Shown here: positions 31,849 to 41,225 of the stretch, one piece after another
How positions within the stretch are numbered: position 1 is the first letter of the stretch
How the letters are laid out: each line of letters opens with the position of its first letter
NCBI RefSeq assembly: GCF_019649055.1
Contig: NW_026570545.1
Coordinates: 1-50,168, forward strand
Length of the DNA: 50,168 nucleotides
Direction: 5' to 3'
DNA from: Paramacrobiotus metropolitanus
Lineage: Eukaryota; Tardigrada; Eutardigrada; Parachela; Macrobiotidae
Notes under the pieces: generated by a model
What the model was told of the DNA's origin: nothing
The model's database searches: none
Seen by the model: the letters and a program-made list of their open reading frames with translations, nothing else
Program-made: the position numbers and the translations under genes

Positions 31849-33070
31849 TGATAGCAGATCGTTGAGTTTTTCCTTCTGCGAACCTCTCGAGACCACGGTG
31901 TAGACCTACATCCGTAACGGCCGACGTGAAGAAAGGGGAGAACCAACGGTTCCCATCCCCATCTGATCGCCGCCAGCCAGAACGGTCTGGTCTCTTCTCT
32001 CTCTCTTGCGGGCAGAAAGCCTCGGCAGACCCTTCTCCTCGCGCGTGGACGGAACGTTCCTCGCGGAAACGACCCTCGGACGGACTTGACCGGGTTGATT
32101 AGCGGTTCCCGCGGATCCCCGGACAGAACGGACGGCACGGACCCTCGCGGACCCTCTCAGCCTCATCAATCGGGGTCGCCTTTGCCTTAAGTGGCACCCG
32201 CAACTTTACCAGCGCGGGATTCACCGAATCGACCAGCGGACTCACGCGGATTTACCCGGTAAATAGGGTCAACTGACCCTCGGTAAGCCTCGTAGAGCCT
32301 CATAAGACCCGATATAGCCGGGCATCTTTCATTTTCACCGGACCAAAAGTAATTTGGCCGGCTAAAACTTATTTTCACCCGGATAAAACGGGCTTAAAAC
32401 ATCTTTTTACGGGTTAAAATAGGGTTAGCCAGCCTTACTAGGCCGGACCCTCGAGCCTTGGTGTAGACCCTCTGAGCCTCGGTTAACGATCTTTCTGAAC
32501 CTTCTAAAAATTAAGGGAACTAATTTCCCCCGGCTAAATCAATTTTTGGCCGGCTAGAAAATTTTTCCTGAATTTTTCCTGAATTTCTGGAATTTTTCTA
32601 ACGCGGAAAATAATTAATTCAAAAATTTAAATAATTGTGACGTCACGACGGCCGATTTTACATTATAATAATTGACCAATCAGGATAGCGGGGAGATTCC
32701 CTATGCTGTAGGCCCGTAGTGAGTCATAGTTTTTTGGAATTTTGCACGCGGCGCGCAGAATCGTGACGTAGGCAGTAATCTGCAAGACCACTTAGCGGTG
32801 TGTGACGTCATAGCGGTCAGTACTGTATTATAGGACGTACGTAAGCTGTACCCTGTATTGACAACAGTACTGAGTTGCAAGTAGTACAAGCACACCCACA
32901 CCATCACCCCACACCCCACCGGACCTCTGCCCCCCACCGGACCCTCGGACCCTCGACAGGCAAAAAGCCTCATCAAATTCGGACAAGTCCCCAATAGGGA
33001 TAGTCCGACTTCTTGGCTGAAGGGTCAACCCGGAGGCTACTTCAAGGCTCCAACAGAGCCACCACCGAAG
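31849..33070 (+). other. Leader of the LTR element
   Basis: About 1.2 kb between LTR and first Gag ATG. It holds many copies of ACCCTCG and GGCCGG(A/C)CTA words and one CAATA-loop hairpin (about 32,983-32,998). It may contain packaging and dimerisation signals. No ORF with supported function. Confidence 0.5.
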
Positions 33071-34063
33071 ATGTCCGGTCGAGAGAACCCGTATGAACGG
33101 AAGTTCGACCAAGGCTACGCCCGACGAGATAACGCAGGCGGGTACACCTTCCGCCATGCCGGCCCGGGTAGTGAGCCTCACTCGTCGGATTTTAACCGAT
33201 CGAGTAAGTCCGGCAAGTCAAACCAGTCGACCAAGTCGGCCAAGGAGAAGCGGGACGCGCGGATCCTGGCGAACGACTTCACCCAATCGCCGGAGGATAG
33301 CTTCGAGGACGCCCACGACCGGACGTTCCTCGAGCTACCACAGGCTGAACCGGAGGTTCTGCACGGCCCAATAGGTCGAGACGCAAACTCCGAGCCTGCG
33401 GCTGGACTTGTGCACCCAATAGGTGCCTCGCCAGTCTTCTTCCCGGCCATCACCCCAGACCATGGAGCCTCGAGCCCGGCGCTAAGTAGCTCCGAGGCGT
33501 CACCAGACATGGGTGACCCTGTGCAGCCCCAACAGGGCAGCATGGCGGGACCGAAACCGAGGCAAGGCCAGATGAGCCCGAGCCAGATGAAGGGTACGGT
33601 ATCACCGACCCGGGGGGTGACCCACAAGGCGGGTTCACCGACTAAGTCCCCATCGACCCTGGCTCAAAGCCCCAAACCAACGGGCAACAACCTAAAATCT
33701 TTGGACAACAACCGGAAATCGACGTCGCCGGACCCGAAGCGACCCTCGGGGACTCCGAAGGCGACCACACCGGACCCGAGGACCCTTACTGGAACTTCAA
33801 GTCGGACTTCAAACTCACCGAAGCCGACCTCGGGAACTTTGAAATCACCAACGGGAAGGTTGCAGTCGGCTGGAACCTCGAACACCGAGGCTCGAGCCTC
33901 GGACACCGAGGCTCGGACCCCCAACACTGGGGTCCGGACTCCGACCCAACAGGTTGGAACACCCAAGACCCGGCCGGCAACCCCACTTCCTCGGCTAAAA
34001 GAAAAGCTGTTTCCCGGTCAAATTCCGGATTTCGTCGGTTGCAACCTCCACGGGCGAGGTTGA
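33071..34063 (+). CDS. Gag-region ORF 1: Ser/Thr/Pro-rich, basic, disordered protein
   Basis: ATG at 33071 opens a 330-residue frame. The protein starts MSGRENPYERKFDQGYARRD, then has a lysine/serine patch (SSKSGKSNQSTKSAKEKRDA), an acidic stretch, and over 150 residues of S, P, T, G and K without predicted structure. No retroviral domain is visible. It is probably the N-terminal part of a very large Gag, since the next frames continue the same strand after stops. Two CAATA-loop hairpins fall inside it and are read as PIG. The 350 bases after its stop are open only in pieces. Confidence 0.6.
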   Translation: MSGRENPYERKFDQGYARRDNAGGYTFRHAGPGSEPHSSDFNRSSKSGKSNQSTKSAKEKRDARILANDFTQSPEDSFEDAHDRTFLELPQAEPEVLHGPIGRDANSEPAAGLVHPIGASPVFFPAITPDHGASSPALSSSEASPDMGDPVQPQQGSMAGPKPRQGQMSPSQMKGTVSPTRGVTHKAGSPTKSPSTLAQSPKPTGNNLKSLDNNRKSTSPDPKRPSGTPKATTPDPRTLTGTSSRTSNSPKPTSGTLKSPTGRLQSAGTSNTEARASDTEARTPNTGVRTPTQQVGTPKTRPATPLPRLKEKLFPGQIPDFVGCNLHGRG

Positions 34064-34413
34064 GGTTCGGTTACCGAGGTGAACTTAACTCGGCTGGCGG
34101 ACCGTCATCCCCGAAACTCAAGACCCCGGCAGTGAACCTATGCTGACCCGAGCCAGCCGGATCGAAGCCTCAAAGGCTGATCGGAAGTCGAAATCGGCTT
34201 CACCGAAGGTTGCAAAGCCAACCTCGGACCTTCCGGCTACACCCCGATGTTCGAACCTCGGACCTCGGGGCTGGTAAAACTCCATCACCGACCGACGATG
34301 TCTTCGACGCAACTGTTACCCAATAAGGTGACCGAGCGTCCTGACAAAGACCCTCCGGAGAAGATTGACAACCCACAGTCCGTCAACGGATTTACGAGCT
34401 GCAAAACCAGCTC

Positions 34414-35334
34414 TTGGCCGGACAAAACATCGTCGAATCGACGGAGAATGTTCTGTCCCAGACGGTGGCTTCGCACAAACAGGAGCGCAAGAGGCTCACT
34501 GACGAACCTGAACGTGCGAATGCTGTTATTGATGACCTCACCCAGGAGATCGAACGGTTAGAGGCCCAGTTACAAGTAACTGAGGAGCCCTGCCGTCATG
34601 AACAAGCCGAAGTCACTAGACTCCAGGACATGCTGGAGCAGTCTCGGGCTGAAGTGGCCACCCTGCGCCAGGACTTGGAGCAGCGGTTACAGGCCCTCGG
34701 CTACTCCGAGGCTGGCTCGGCGGAACTCCTTAAGATGTTCGACCGGGTGGATGAGTATCGCGAGGAGAACCATCACCTTAAGCAGGGCATCATCGGCCTG
34801 GAGGGAGAGATCGACGAGCTCAACTCAGAACTCGACTTCCTCCGGACGGCCTACGCGAACCTCCGGGAGAACCAGAACGACCCGGAGGGTATAGCCTTAG
34901 ACCTTCGGCTATGCCAGGCCCAACTTGGCCAGCAGATTCTCGCCCTCACCACCCATCTTCAGAACGAAACAGCTCGGTTCGAACAGGCTCGCACCGAGAA
35001 CCTCGCAGTCATTGAGGCTCAACGAGCCCGGATCACACAGCTTGAGTCCGAGAAAACCCAGTGGGAGATGGACAAGGACCGTCTTCTGAAGTACCAACAG
35101 GAGCTTTACAACTTCGGTATCGACCTATCTAACCGGTACAACGACCTTGGTGACAAGTACAACCAGATGTACCAGGAACGAGAAAACCTGGGCATCGAGG
35201 TCGCATGCCTGAAGGAAGAGAAGACATATCTCGAGGACTCCATGACCGAGCAACCCCGTCCTACCGGACTACCCAAGAGCAGGATAAATGTCAGCAGATT
35301 GATGACTACCTGCGACGAGATAACCCCCTACTGA
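34414..35334 (+). CDS. Gag-region ORF 2: long coiled coil
   Basis: Some 300 residues dominated by heptads: DDLTQEIERLEAQLQ, EVTRLQDMLEQSRAEVATLR, GLEGEIDELNSELDFLR, ARITQLESEKTQWEMDKDRL. Such a coiled coil would drive Gag assembly. The frame continues upstream for a short distance without an ATG, so this piece was probably joined to ORF 1 before stops arose. Near 35,275 the meaningful frame shifts to that of ORF 3 (EQDKCQQIDDYLRRDN), so one base has been gained or lost here. Confidence 0.65.
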   Translation: MAGQNIVESTENVLSQTVASHKQERKRLTDEPERANAVIDDLTQEIERLEAQLQVTEEPCRHEQAEVTRLQDMLEQSRAEVATLRQDLEQRLQALGYSEAGSAELLKMFDRVDEYREENHHLKQGIIGLEGEIDELNSELDFLRTAYANLRENQNDPEGIALDLRLCQAQLGQQILALTTHLQNETARFEQARTENLAVIEAQRARITQLESEKTQWEMDKDRLLKYQQELYNFGIDLSNRYNDLGDKYNQMYQERENLGIEVACLKEEKTYLEDSMTEQPRPTGLPKSRINVSRLMTTCDEITPY

Positions 35335-36698
35335 ACCCAACAGGTCAAATGGGGGCTCTCGAGAGTCAAACCTACCAGGTCGGAATGCTTCGGAACGAAC
35401 CATCGGTAGGACCCGTACCGAGGGCGCCGGTGGTACCGTCAGCCCCGGAGCCGGAGCGAAACACTTCGACGGCCACCCCCAACGCACCGACCCAGTCAAC
35501 TACCACAACGACTACGGCTCACGGAGGAACATCCACAACGACGATGTTCTCAACCGGAACAACGCCTGTAGCATCGACTTCAACCGGACAGGACGACCCC
35601 CGAGCCTCGAACCTCAGAGGCTCGGACCTCCGAGGCTCGGACCCCCGAGGCTCGGACCTCCGAGGCTCGGACCCCCGAGGCTCGGACCCCCGAGGCTCGG
35701 ACCCCCGAGGCTCGAACCTCCGAGCCCCGGTAAATGGATCTGGCATGGGACTCCGACCGCCGACAAACGCTTCGGCGGGAGCCTCACAGCCTAATTCGGG
35801 GAATTCCAACCGGGACCGACAACGTTCGGGTTCCCAGAACACGTACCCGCCGAGGATTGAAGTTCAACCTGTATCGGCAGGGCAGCGCAATTGGGCTGAC
35901 CCGGTACGACCCGGATATCCGGATAACGCATCACAGCAGCCTCGGCCAGACAACCGTGACCCAATAGGTCTGGTTGGCCCCGGCGCTGTCGGCAATGGAC
36001 CTTGCCAGCCTCGGCAGGGCAACATGGACCCAATAGGTCCGGCGCCCCAGGCCGACCAATACGTGGTTATACCACCGGGGATGTGGATGGACCACAACAG
36101 GGTCCTACAGAGGATGCCTGGGTATGTGGCACCAAACCAACTGCCGAACCAGGGGTATGGAGCGCAGAATCCTCCGCCCGGACCTGGACAGCCCCAGCCG
36201 GCACCCCCTGGTAACCCATACCCTCAACCCCAACCACAGCCATACCCTCAACCTCAACCACAGCCGTACCCACCTCAACCCGCCCCGGCTGCGCAGAACC
36301 AGCAAGCGGCCTACCCGGTGGCTTGGAACCCTCCGGTAGCCCAACAGGCGATGCCGGCGGTCCAACACCGTCAGACCCCACCACCTGATGAGCAAGACAT
36401 CGCTCAAGCCCGACAGGAGGGCTATGAAGAAGGCCGGCGCCGATACGAAGAGCGGAACAACCGGATCTTGGCTCGGAAGAATCGGGCAGAGTTGCCGAAG
36501 TTTAACGGCGACGGGGCCAAGGTGGAAGGCTGGATCTCAAAGATCCGGCGAATCTATCGCTCGGAGGCTGACGGCGTCGCAATGACGGATGTCGCCTTTA
36601 TGACAGAGCTGGAGGGCGCCCTTACTGGACAAGCCCTGGAATGGTACCAGAACCAATCAACTCTGGAACCTGAAGAAAATGGATGGACCGTCGACTAG
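35205..36698 (+). CDS. Gag-region ORF 3: low-complexity linker leading into capsid domain, ends at an amber codon
   Basis: From about 35,275 the frame reads DDYLRRDNPLLNPTGQ. It then has a T-rich segment, a tandem array of RGSD(P/L) units (35,610-35,725), a Q/P/Y-rich tract (PYPQPQPQPYPQPQPQPYPP) and finally a Retrotrans_gag capsid start: RAELPKFNGDGAKVEGWI, ALTGQALEWYQNQS. It stops at TAG 36696-36698 in the middle of the capsid domain, and the same frame carries on beyond. Either the amber codon is read through or this copy is disabled. Confidence 0.75.
   Translation: MPEGREDISRGLHDRATPSYRTTQEQDKCQQIDDYLRRDNPLLNPTGQMGALESQTYQVGMLRNEPSVGPVPRAPVVPSAPEPERNTSTATPNAPTQSTTTTTTAHGGTSTTTMFSTGTTPVASTSTGQDDPRASNLRGSDLRGSDPRGSDLRGSDPRGSDPRGSDPRGSNLRAPVNGSGMGLRPPTNASAGASQPNSGNSNRDRQRSGSQNTYPPRIEVQPVSAGQRNWADPVRPGYPDNASQQPRPDNRDPIGLVGPGAVGNGPCQPRQGNMDPIGPAPQADQYVVIPPGMWMDHNRVLQRMPGYVAPNQLPNQGYGAQNPPPGPGQPQPAPPGNPYPQPQPQPYPQPQPQPYPPQPAPAAQNQQAAYPVAWNPPVAQQAMPAVQHRQTPPPDEQDIAQARQEGYEEGRRRYEERNNRILARKNRAELPKFNGDGAKVEGWISKIRRIYRSEADGVAMTDVAFMTELEGALTGQALEWYQNQSTLEPEENGWTVD
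35610..35725 (+). repeat. GAGGCTCGGACC(C/T)CC minisatellite coding for RGSD(P/L)
   Basis: Seven to eight 15-bp units in perfect frame inside the Gag region, differing only at C/T positions. Related single units are scattered through the element (for example 33,888-33,920). Confidence 0.85.
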
Positions 36699-38072
36699 TG
36701 GCTGCAGCAATTTGCGGCCCGGTTTATGGACCCTGACAAGCAGGTCACGGCAGTCGCGGACATCACTACCAGAAGGTACATGCTGGGGCAAGAGACCCCC
36801 GAGCAGTACTATGACGCCATTATAAACCTCAAGCAACGAGGCAACATCACCGACGAATTGGCGGTCTTCTACCTGCGGACGAACGTCACGGAGCCAATCC
36901 TTCGGGCAGCCCTGGACGTCCGAATGCCAAAGACGACGCGTGAGTTCCGGGACTACGTACGGGACTTCACCCGGGGAAAGCCGATGTACCAGGTAGTTAA
37001 AGGTGGCAACTCCACCAACTACATCACCGTCAGGACGGCGACTCCCGTTCCTGTGACCCAACCGGCTCCCGGATATATCCAACCCAACTCGCCAGTTTAC
37101 CAGAACGCGCAACCGGGGCTCCACCGACAGAGCCCTCCGGCGACACCACCACCCCAAGCCCGTGGTCAACTTGAACAGACTTGGGCGGCAATGGCGGCGA
37201 TGAACCTTAATGGAGCCCCAACAGGGACCATGGTCACGCCGCCAGCCTATGGGAACAGCGGCCAACCGAGTCAGCCTCGGAGCCCCGGCTACGGCCAATC
37301 ACAGAGCCAGGGTTACTCCGGCTATGGCCAGCCCCAACAGGGCTACAGCCAGCCTCGGAGCCCCGGCTATGGCCAGCCCCAACAGGGCTACGGCCAGAAC
37401 TCCGGCTACGGCCAACCTCAGAACCAGGGGTATGGCTTCGGAGGCGGATATGGACGCGGTGGAGCCTCCCAATATGGTGGCTCCGGCGGAAGACGTGGCG
37501 GCGGGAATCGCGGCCGCGGAAACTTCGGCAACCGCGCGGGTGGAGGCGGACAGCCCCAGAACGTGCAGCGGCAGCCTCGGACACCACAGCAGGAGGCTCG
37601 CCAGCAGGCAACCTACGTCGATCGGATGGAAGCCAAGTTCTTCCAGTGGACCCAGGATGGGATATTTTCCTGCGGTCACTGCCTATGGGGCAACCACAAC
37701 CAAGCGAGTTGTGGCTATGCCAACCTCCGGCTGGAAGACAATCCAAACCGGAGATGGTACCTGGATTGGAGGTACCGGTACGATAACGGATGGCCGTTAG
37801 GTTCGGCAAATCAGAACTACCCGAACATCGTACCACCCCCACGCCCCCGTCAGCAGAATGCCAGCGGATTCGGTGGCCAAGGCAGCCCTAACCGGCAGCC
37901 CGGCCAGAGAAACGGAGGGAACCCCCAGAATGGAGGCCGACCCCCATTGGCAACCCCGCCACCAGCCCAACGGCCGCAACTGCCGCCGTCCCCGGCCCCC
38001 AATAGGGGCCCGGGCGGATACCAACCGGCAGTTGGCGGGCCTGTCCCGGGTACATCCCAGGGAAACGCCTAA
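36699..38072 (+). CDS. Gag-region ORF 4: capsid domain end, FUS-like low-complexity/RGG region and CCHC knuckle
   Basis: This is the same frame as the region before the amber codon. It finishes the capsid domain (WLQQFAARFMDPDKQ, then RRYMLGQETPEQYYDAI and TREFRDYVRDFTRGKP). A low-complexity stretch follows, with GYGQPQQGYGQNSGYGQPQ units and then RGG-type repeats (GGRRGGGNRGRGNFGNRAGG), and then a nucleocapsid-type zinc knuckle, CGHCLWGNHNQASC (C-X2-C-X4-H-X4-C). Function: RNA binding and particle assembly. It ends at TAA 38070-38072, five bases before the next ATG. The Tyr/Gln/Gly plus RGG layout is like that of FET-family RNA-binding proteins. Confidence 0.8.
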   Translation, partial: WLQQFAARFMDPDKQVTAVADITTRRYMLGQETPEQYYDAIINLKQRGNITDELAVFYLRTNVTEPILRAALDVRMPKTTREFRDYVRDFTRGKPMYQVVKGGNSTNYITVRTATPVPVTQPAPGYIQPNSPVYQNAQPGLHRQSPPATPPPQARGQLEQTWAAMAAMNLNGAPTGTMVTPPAYGNSGQPSQPRSPGYGQSQSQGYSGYGQPQQGYSQPRSPGYGQPQQGYGQNSGYGQPQNQGYGFGGGYGRGGASQYGGSGGRRGGGNRGRGNFGNRAGGGGQPQNVQRQPRTPQQEARQQATYVDRMEAKFFQWTQDGIFSCGHCLWGNHNQASCGYANLRLEDNPNRRWYLDWRYRYDNGWPLGSANQNYPNIVPPPRPRQQNASGFGGQGSPNRQPGQRNGGNPQNGGRPPLATPPPAQRPQLPPSPAPNRGPGGYQPAVGGPVPGTSQGNA

Positions 38073-38077
38073 GGTCG

Positions 38078-38710
38078 ATGAGCTCCGGTGACTCATTCGA
38101 CCTCTGTCATCCAACGGAACCACCGGATAAGGATAACCCTACTAACCGGAATAACCCTTTGGACACAACTCGGAACCTCAACGAGGATTTAGCCTCCGCA
38201 ACGGTCAGCGAGTCCGCTAGAATCTTAGCGGCGGAGACGGCAGCCCAACTAGGCGCCGAACATCCCCGGTTCGGATACTCGGAGAATCGACCCGAACCTC
38301 GCCACGCCGAAAATGCGGCTACCGGACCAGAACAGGTACCAGGGAGGATCGGCCAAGGAACTTGGATCCGATCGGCAGCCGGGACACAGAACGTGCCCGG
38401 ACCCCCAGGCCCAGAAGATGAAGCCGGGGATGTCGGCCGGAGAAACCGGACCCGACCAGCCGGGACGAGAAACGTCACCAGGCCGCCCGGACGGCTCGGT
38501 GCCCAATTAAGCATTACGAGCCACGGGCTAAGCGGAGAATCGGGACGCCGACCCGCAACCTCGCAGGACGTCAGAATGACGCCTGAACCGTCCTTGGTAG
38601 GCCAACCAGGCTCGAACCTCCGACCCTCGAGGGTTAAACCTTTGACCCTCGGGCTCGGACCCTCGGACCCTTCGAACCCCGGCGATCATCCTCTCCGAGT
38701 TACCCAATAG
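38078..38710 (+). CDS. ORF 5 of the LTR element, possibly the remnant start of Pol
   Basis: A 210-residue frame begins five bases after the Gag stop in another frame: MSSGDSFDLCHPTEPPDKDN, then G/R/P/T-rich sequence. It occupies the place where Pol would start, but no protease, RT or integrase motif appears before the frame runs into the 3' module array at 38,699. It may be the surviving N-terminus of a deleted Pol or a chance frame in GC-rich DNA. Confidence 0.4.
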   Translation: MSSGDSFDLCHPTEPPDKDNPTNRNNPLDTTRNLNEDLASATVSESARILAAETAAQLGAEHPRFGYSENRPEPRHAENAATGPEQVPGRIGQGTWIRSAAGTQNVPGPPGPEDEAGDVGRRNRTRPAGTRNVTRPPGRLGAQLSITSHGLSGESGRRPATSQDVRMTPEPSLVGQPGSNLRPSRVKPLTLGLGPSDPSNPGDHPLRVTQ

Positions 38711-39961
38711 GTGACAGGGGACGAATTTGGGATTTTTAGCCGAGCCGAACATCACCGTATCCATTTGCCAGCGCAGCCGAGGGTACACCCCGGACTCTAA
38801 CTCGAGTACCGAGGCTGCCAATGGACTTAGTCTCAGCAACCGAGGCTGATCTTGGACTCTGATTTTGCAACCGGAGCTGACCCTCGGTTACCGAGGCTAC
38901 CATCGGACTTCAAAACCTTGAAGCCAGCCGGATACAGGGTCGGACTCCCGCACAGAGGCCATATTATCATTCGGACCAGAACGTGGTTTACACTGCACAG
39001 TGCAGTGTAAACCACGTCCATCGACCATTCAACCCTATGGAGACCAGGCGTTAACCGGTCCTTGTTGCCCAATAGGCGACAGGATACAAAATTACGGTTT
39101 TTGCCCGGGTCAAACCTCGGATCACCGGACTCCCCGGAGGATCCACCGATCAATAGACTCAATAGGTCTTATCCCGCACTCAGAGAGGGTACCTTACGGT
39201 ATTCGCGATTGCGACAGTGCCTCTCCATCAACCTTACCCGATGAACCTCGGCTGGACCAAAGTACGAGCTACCTTACCCGGCTACGAAGGTTCTGATTGA
39301 GCTTTTACCGGAGGATCCCGGTCGGAAAGTGTGTTTCACGCCCGTTTCACACCCGACAATGGAGATCCATACCCTTTACCCGAAGTCGATAGGTTCGAAC
39401 CTTTGACCCTCGAGGGTCGAACCCCCGACCCTCGGTGAAGCGAACCGGTACCACTTGGTATCCCGAGAACCGATGCCTCGGACCTAGATGGCCGGATATC
39501 CTGTGGACTGGAGCCCCCGTGAGCGGATCAGCTCTAGTCGGAATGAGCACCCGGACCAAAGCCCCGGACCAAAGACTTTGAGTTTACTTTTTTTTTAATC
39601 TCGAAATGATGTTCTCAATTTTATTGATCTTTTCATTAACCTGCTCACCAGGAATTGTGATGTTATTTTTACTAGAGAGAGAGAAATGGAATAATACTTT
39701 ATTTTTTTTACTTTCTCGCCGTTACGGACACAACCAACAGATGCCTACACCGGTCCAACAACACCACCGACCGACCTTCGGATTTCGGCCGTGAGTTGTA
39801 TCGCCACCACGGGTCCGGAGGAGAACGCGGCACCGAGAGACCTTCGTCATCGGACACTCCCGAGGCGCAGCCACCGACCCCAATAGGGTCGTGTGCGGAG
39901 CGGGCACTGGAGCGGTACGTGGCCGGTCCTTCGCAGGGGCTCGGACTCCCGCCCAGAGGCA
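38699..39961. repeat. 3' non-coding modules of the LTR element
   Basis: Hairpins at 38699-38715, 39064-39080, about 39,150 and 39875-39891 sit in sequence closely related to 15,400-15,965 (for example GACAGGGGACGAA and CCAGCGCAGCCGAGGG). Palindromic GACCCTCGAGGGTC words occur at about 38,620 and 39,411-39,424. An AT-rich island (39,590-39,720) interrupts the GC-rich tract. The purine tract before the 3' LTR is weak (CCCAGAGGCA). Confidence 0.65.
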
Positions 39962-40383
39962 TGTTGGGCCAGTCGCTATGGCAGCCTACGAGTATGGCAG
40001 CCAGCGACAGTCCCGCTTCCGGTGTGCTGACTCACACCGAGTCGCACTCGCTGTCGAGCGCTAGATCGGCCTCGACTCAGGCAGCTTTCCGCCCAGCCTT
40101 TCGTCTCGGCCATCATCGGCCTCGATGTAGGCGGAGCCACGCCTCCTTTCCACATCTCGGCCTATCAGCGTTCGTTCGCTCGTGTTGGATCTGCCCAGTG
40201 CCGCATTAGGCTTTTTCCCATGTTATGGCTCGATGTGCCATTCATTTTCATTCATTAGCTGACATTCGGTGATTTCTGATCGACAGCTCACATCGAGCCT
40301 TTGTGTTTTGGTTCTCTGTACTTTATTGCTATCCACAATAAAGCCTTCTCACTATCGTGAGCCTTTGTTCGCCTGCTGTCACA
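39962..40383 (+). repeat. 3' LTR (422 bp)
   Basis: The same sequence as the 5' LTR except one missing A in the CGGCCAATCATCGG phrase. It is followed directly by AAACTTTGG; the AAAC repeats the bases before the 5' LTR. Confidence 0.93.
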
Positions 40384-41225
40384 AAACTTTGGAGGCTCAA
40401 AAAATTAGAGGTAACGGCCCCGCTGCGCGGGGCCGAGTCGAAATATTTAGAAATTTTAGAAATTCTTGAAATATAAAAGCTTTGGAGCCGGCTTTCGAAA
40501 AATCTACACTTATTTTGAGGTATTCAAACAGATTTAAAAACATCTTATAAGGTTTCCAGAATTAACAAAAAATTATAAGTTTGATGGGATTAACAATTTT
40601 AAATAACTATAGTTTAGGTTGCTAAGTTGCGAAACTTGTATTTGGTCATTCGAGACGTTTCTAGAATTTACTGGAAATTTCTATGAACTTTAAACGCTAA
40701 GCACTGAAAGTTTGAAAGGGGTTTTGAAAACGTTCCGGAAACCAAAATTTTTTTCCAAGCTGCAGGTAGGAAGCTTTAGAAGATGCTGGATTTTATAAAA
40801 TAATCAAAAGCTTCACAAATGGATTCTCGAATTAGGAGATAATTTCCAAAGCTAACAACCTTTAAGTACTAACAACCTTTAAGTACTACAGCTTATAAAA
40901 ATTTTTTTAGACCTTCTCCAAAACTTATTATTTTTTTAAAGATAAAGGTAGGAACGTTTGCGCGATGCTCTATTTTATAAAATTATCAACTTATTGAAAA
41001 AATCAATTTTGATTTAGGAGATAATTTCCAAAAAATAAGGACGTAAGGATATATGAATCTATTGACTATTGATAATCGCGGAAAGCAGAACTCAAAATTA
41101 CCATATTGATTATGGTAATTTTGATTACTCCGCGGTTTGCCGTCCCGATATTACGCTGACAATGAGATCTGACTAGGTTACAAGGTTGGGAACGAACTAT
41201 TTCGGATCTTTCGAGCGAATTAATG
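40384..41225. other. AT-rich region upstream of the potassium channel gene
   Basis: It contains a GC-rich hairpin (GGCCCCGCTGCGCGGGGCC, about 40,416-40,434). It also has a short direct duplication (CTAACAACCTTTAAGTA, about 40,852 and 40,869) and a diverged repeat of about 90 bp (GATGCT(G/C)(G/T)ATTTTATAAAAT and TTAGGAGATAATTTCC, near 40,770 and 40,950). A hairpin with an 11-bp stem lies at about 41,095-41,123 (AAAATTACCAT). It probably includes the promoter of the next gene. Confidence 0.5.

Larger units (their letters stand above)
31426..40383 (+). mobile_element. Complete, young, non-autonomous LTR retrotransposon with giant Gag region and no pol
   Basis: Two LTRs (31426-31848 and 39962-40383) differ by a single-base indel in the parts compared. 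AAAC lies immediately outside both ends (31422-31425 and 40384-40387), a target duplication. The 8.1-kb interior carries Gag-like frames from 33,071 to 38,072 and a short frame after them, but no RT, RNase H or integrase motif in any frame. Its 3' modules and CAATA-loop hairpins match those of the pol fragment at 10.5-16 kb. It is best read as a deletion derivative that depends on a relative for enzymes. Confidence 0.88.

Noticed and set aside
36657-37298. 213-codon minus-strand frame opposite the Gag region, and many similar antisense frames at 33-38 kb
   Set aside because: Shadow frames of GC-rich coding DNA; no motif, while the plus strand has clear Gag domains.
14379-39891. CRISPR-like reading of the spaced hairpins
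   Set aside because: Stems and loops vary, spacing is not constant outside 15.2-15.9 kb, and the setting is eukaryotic retroelement DNA.
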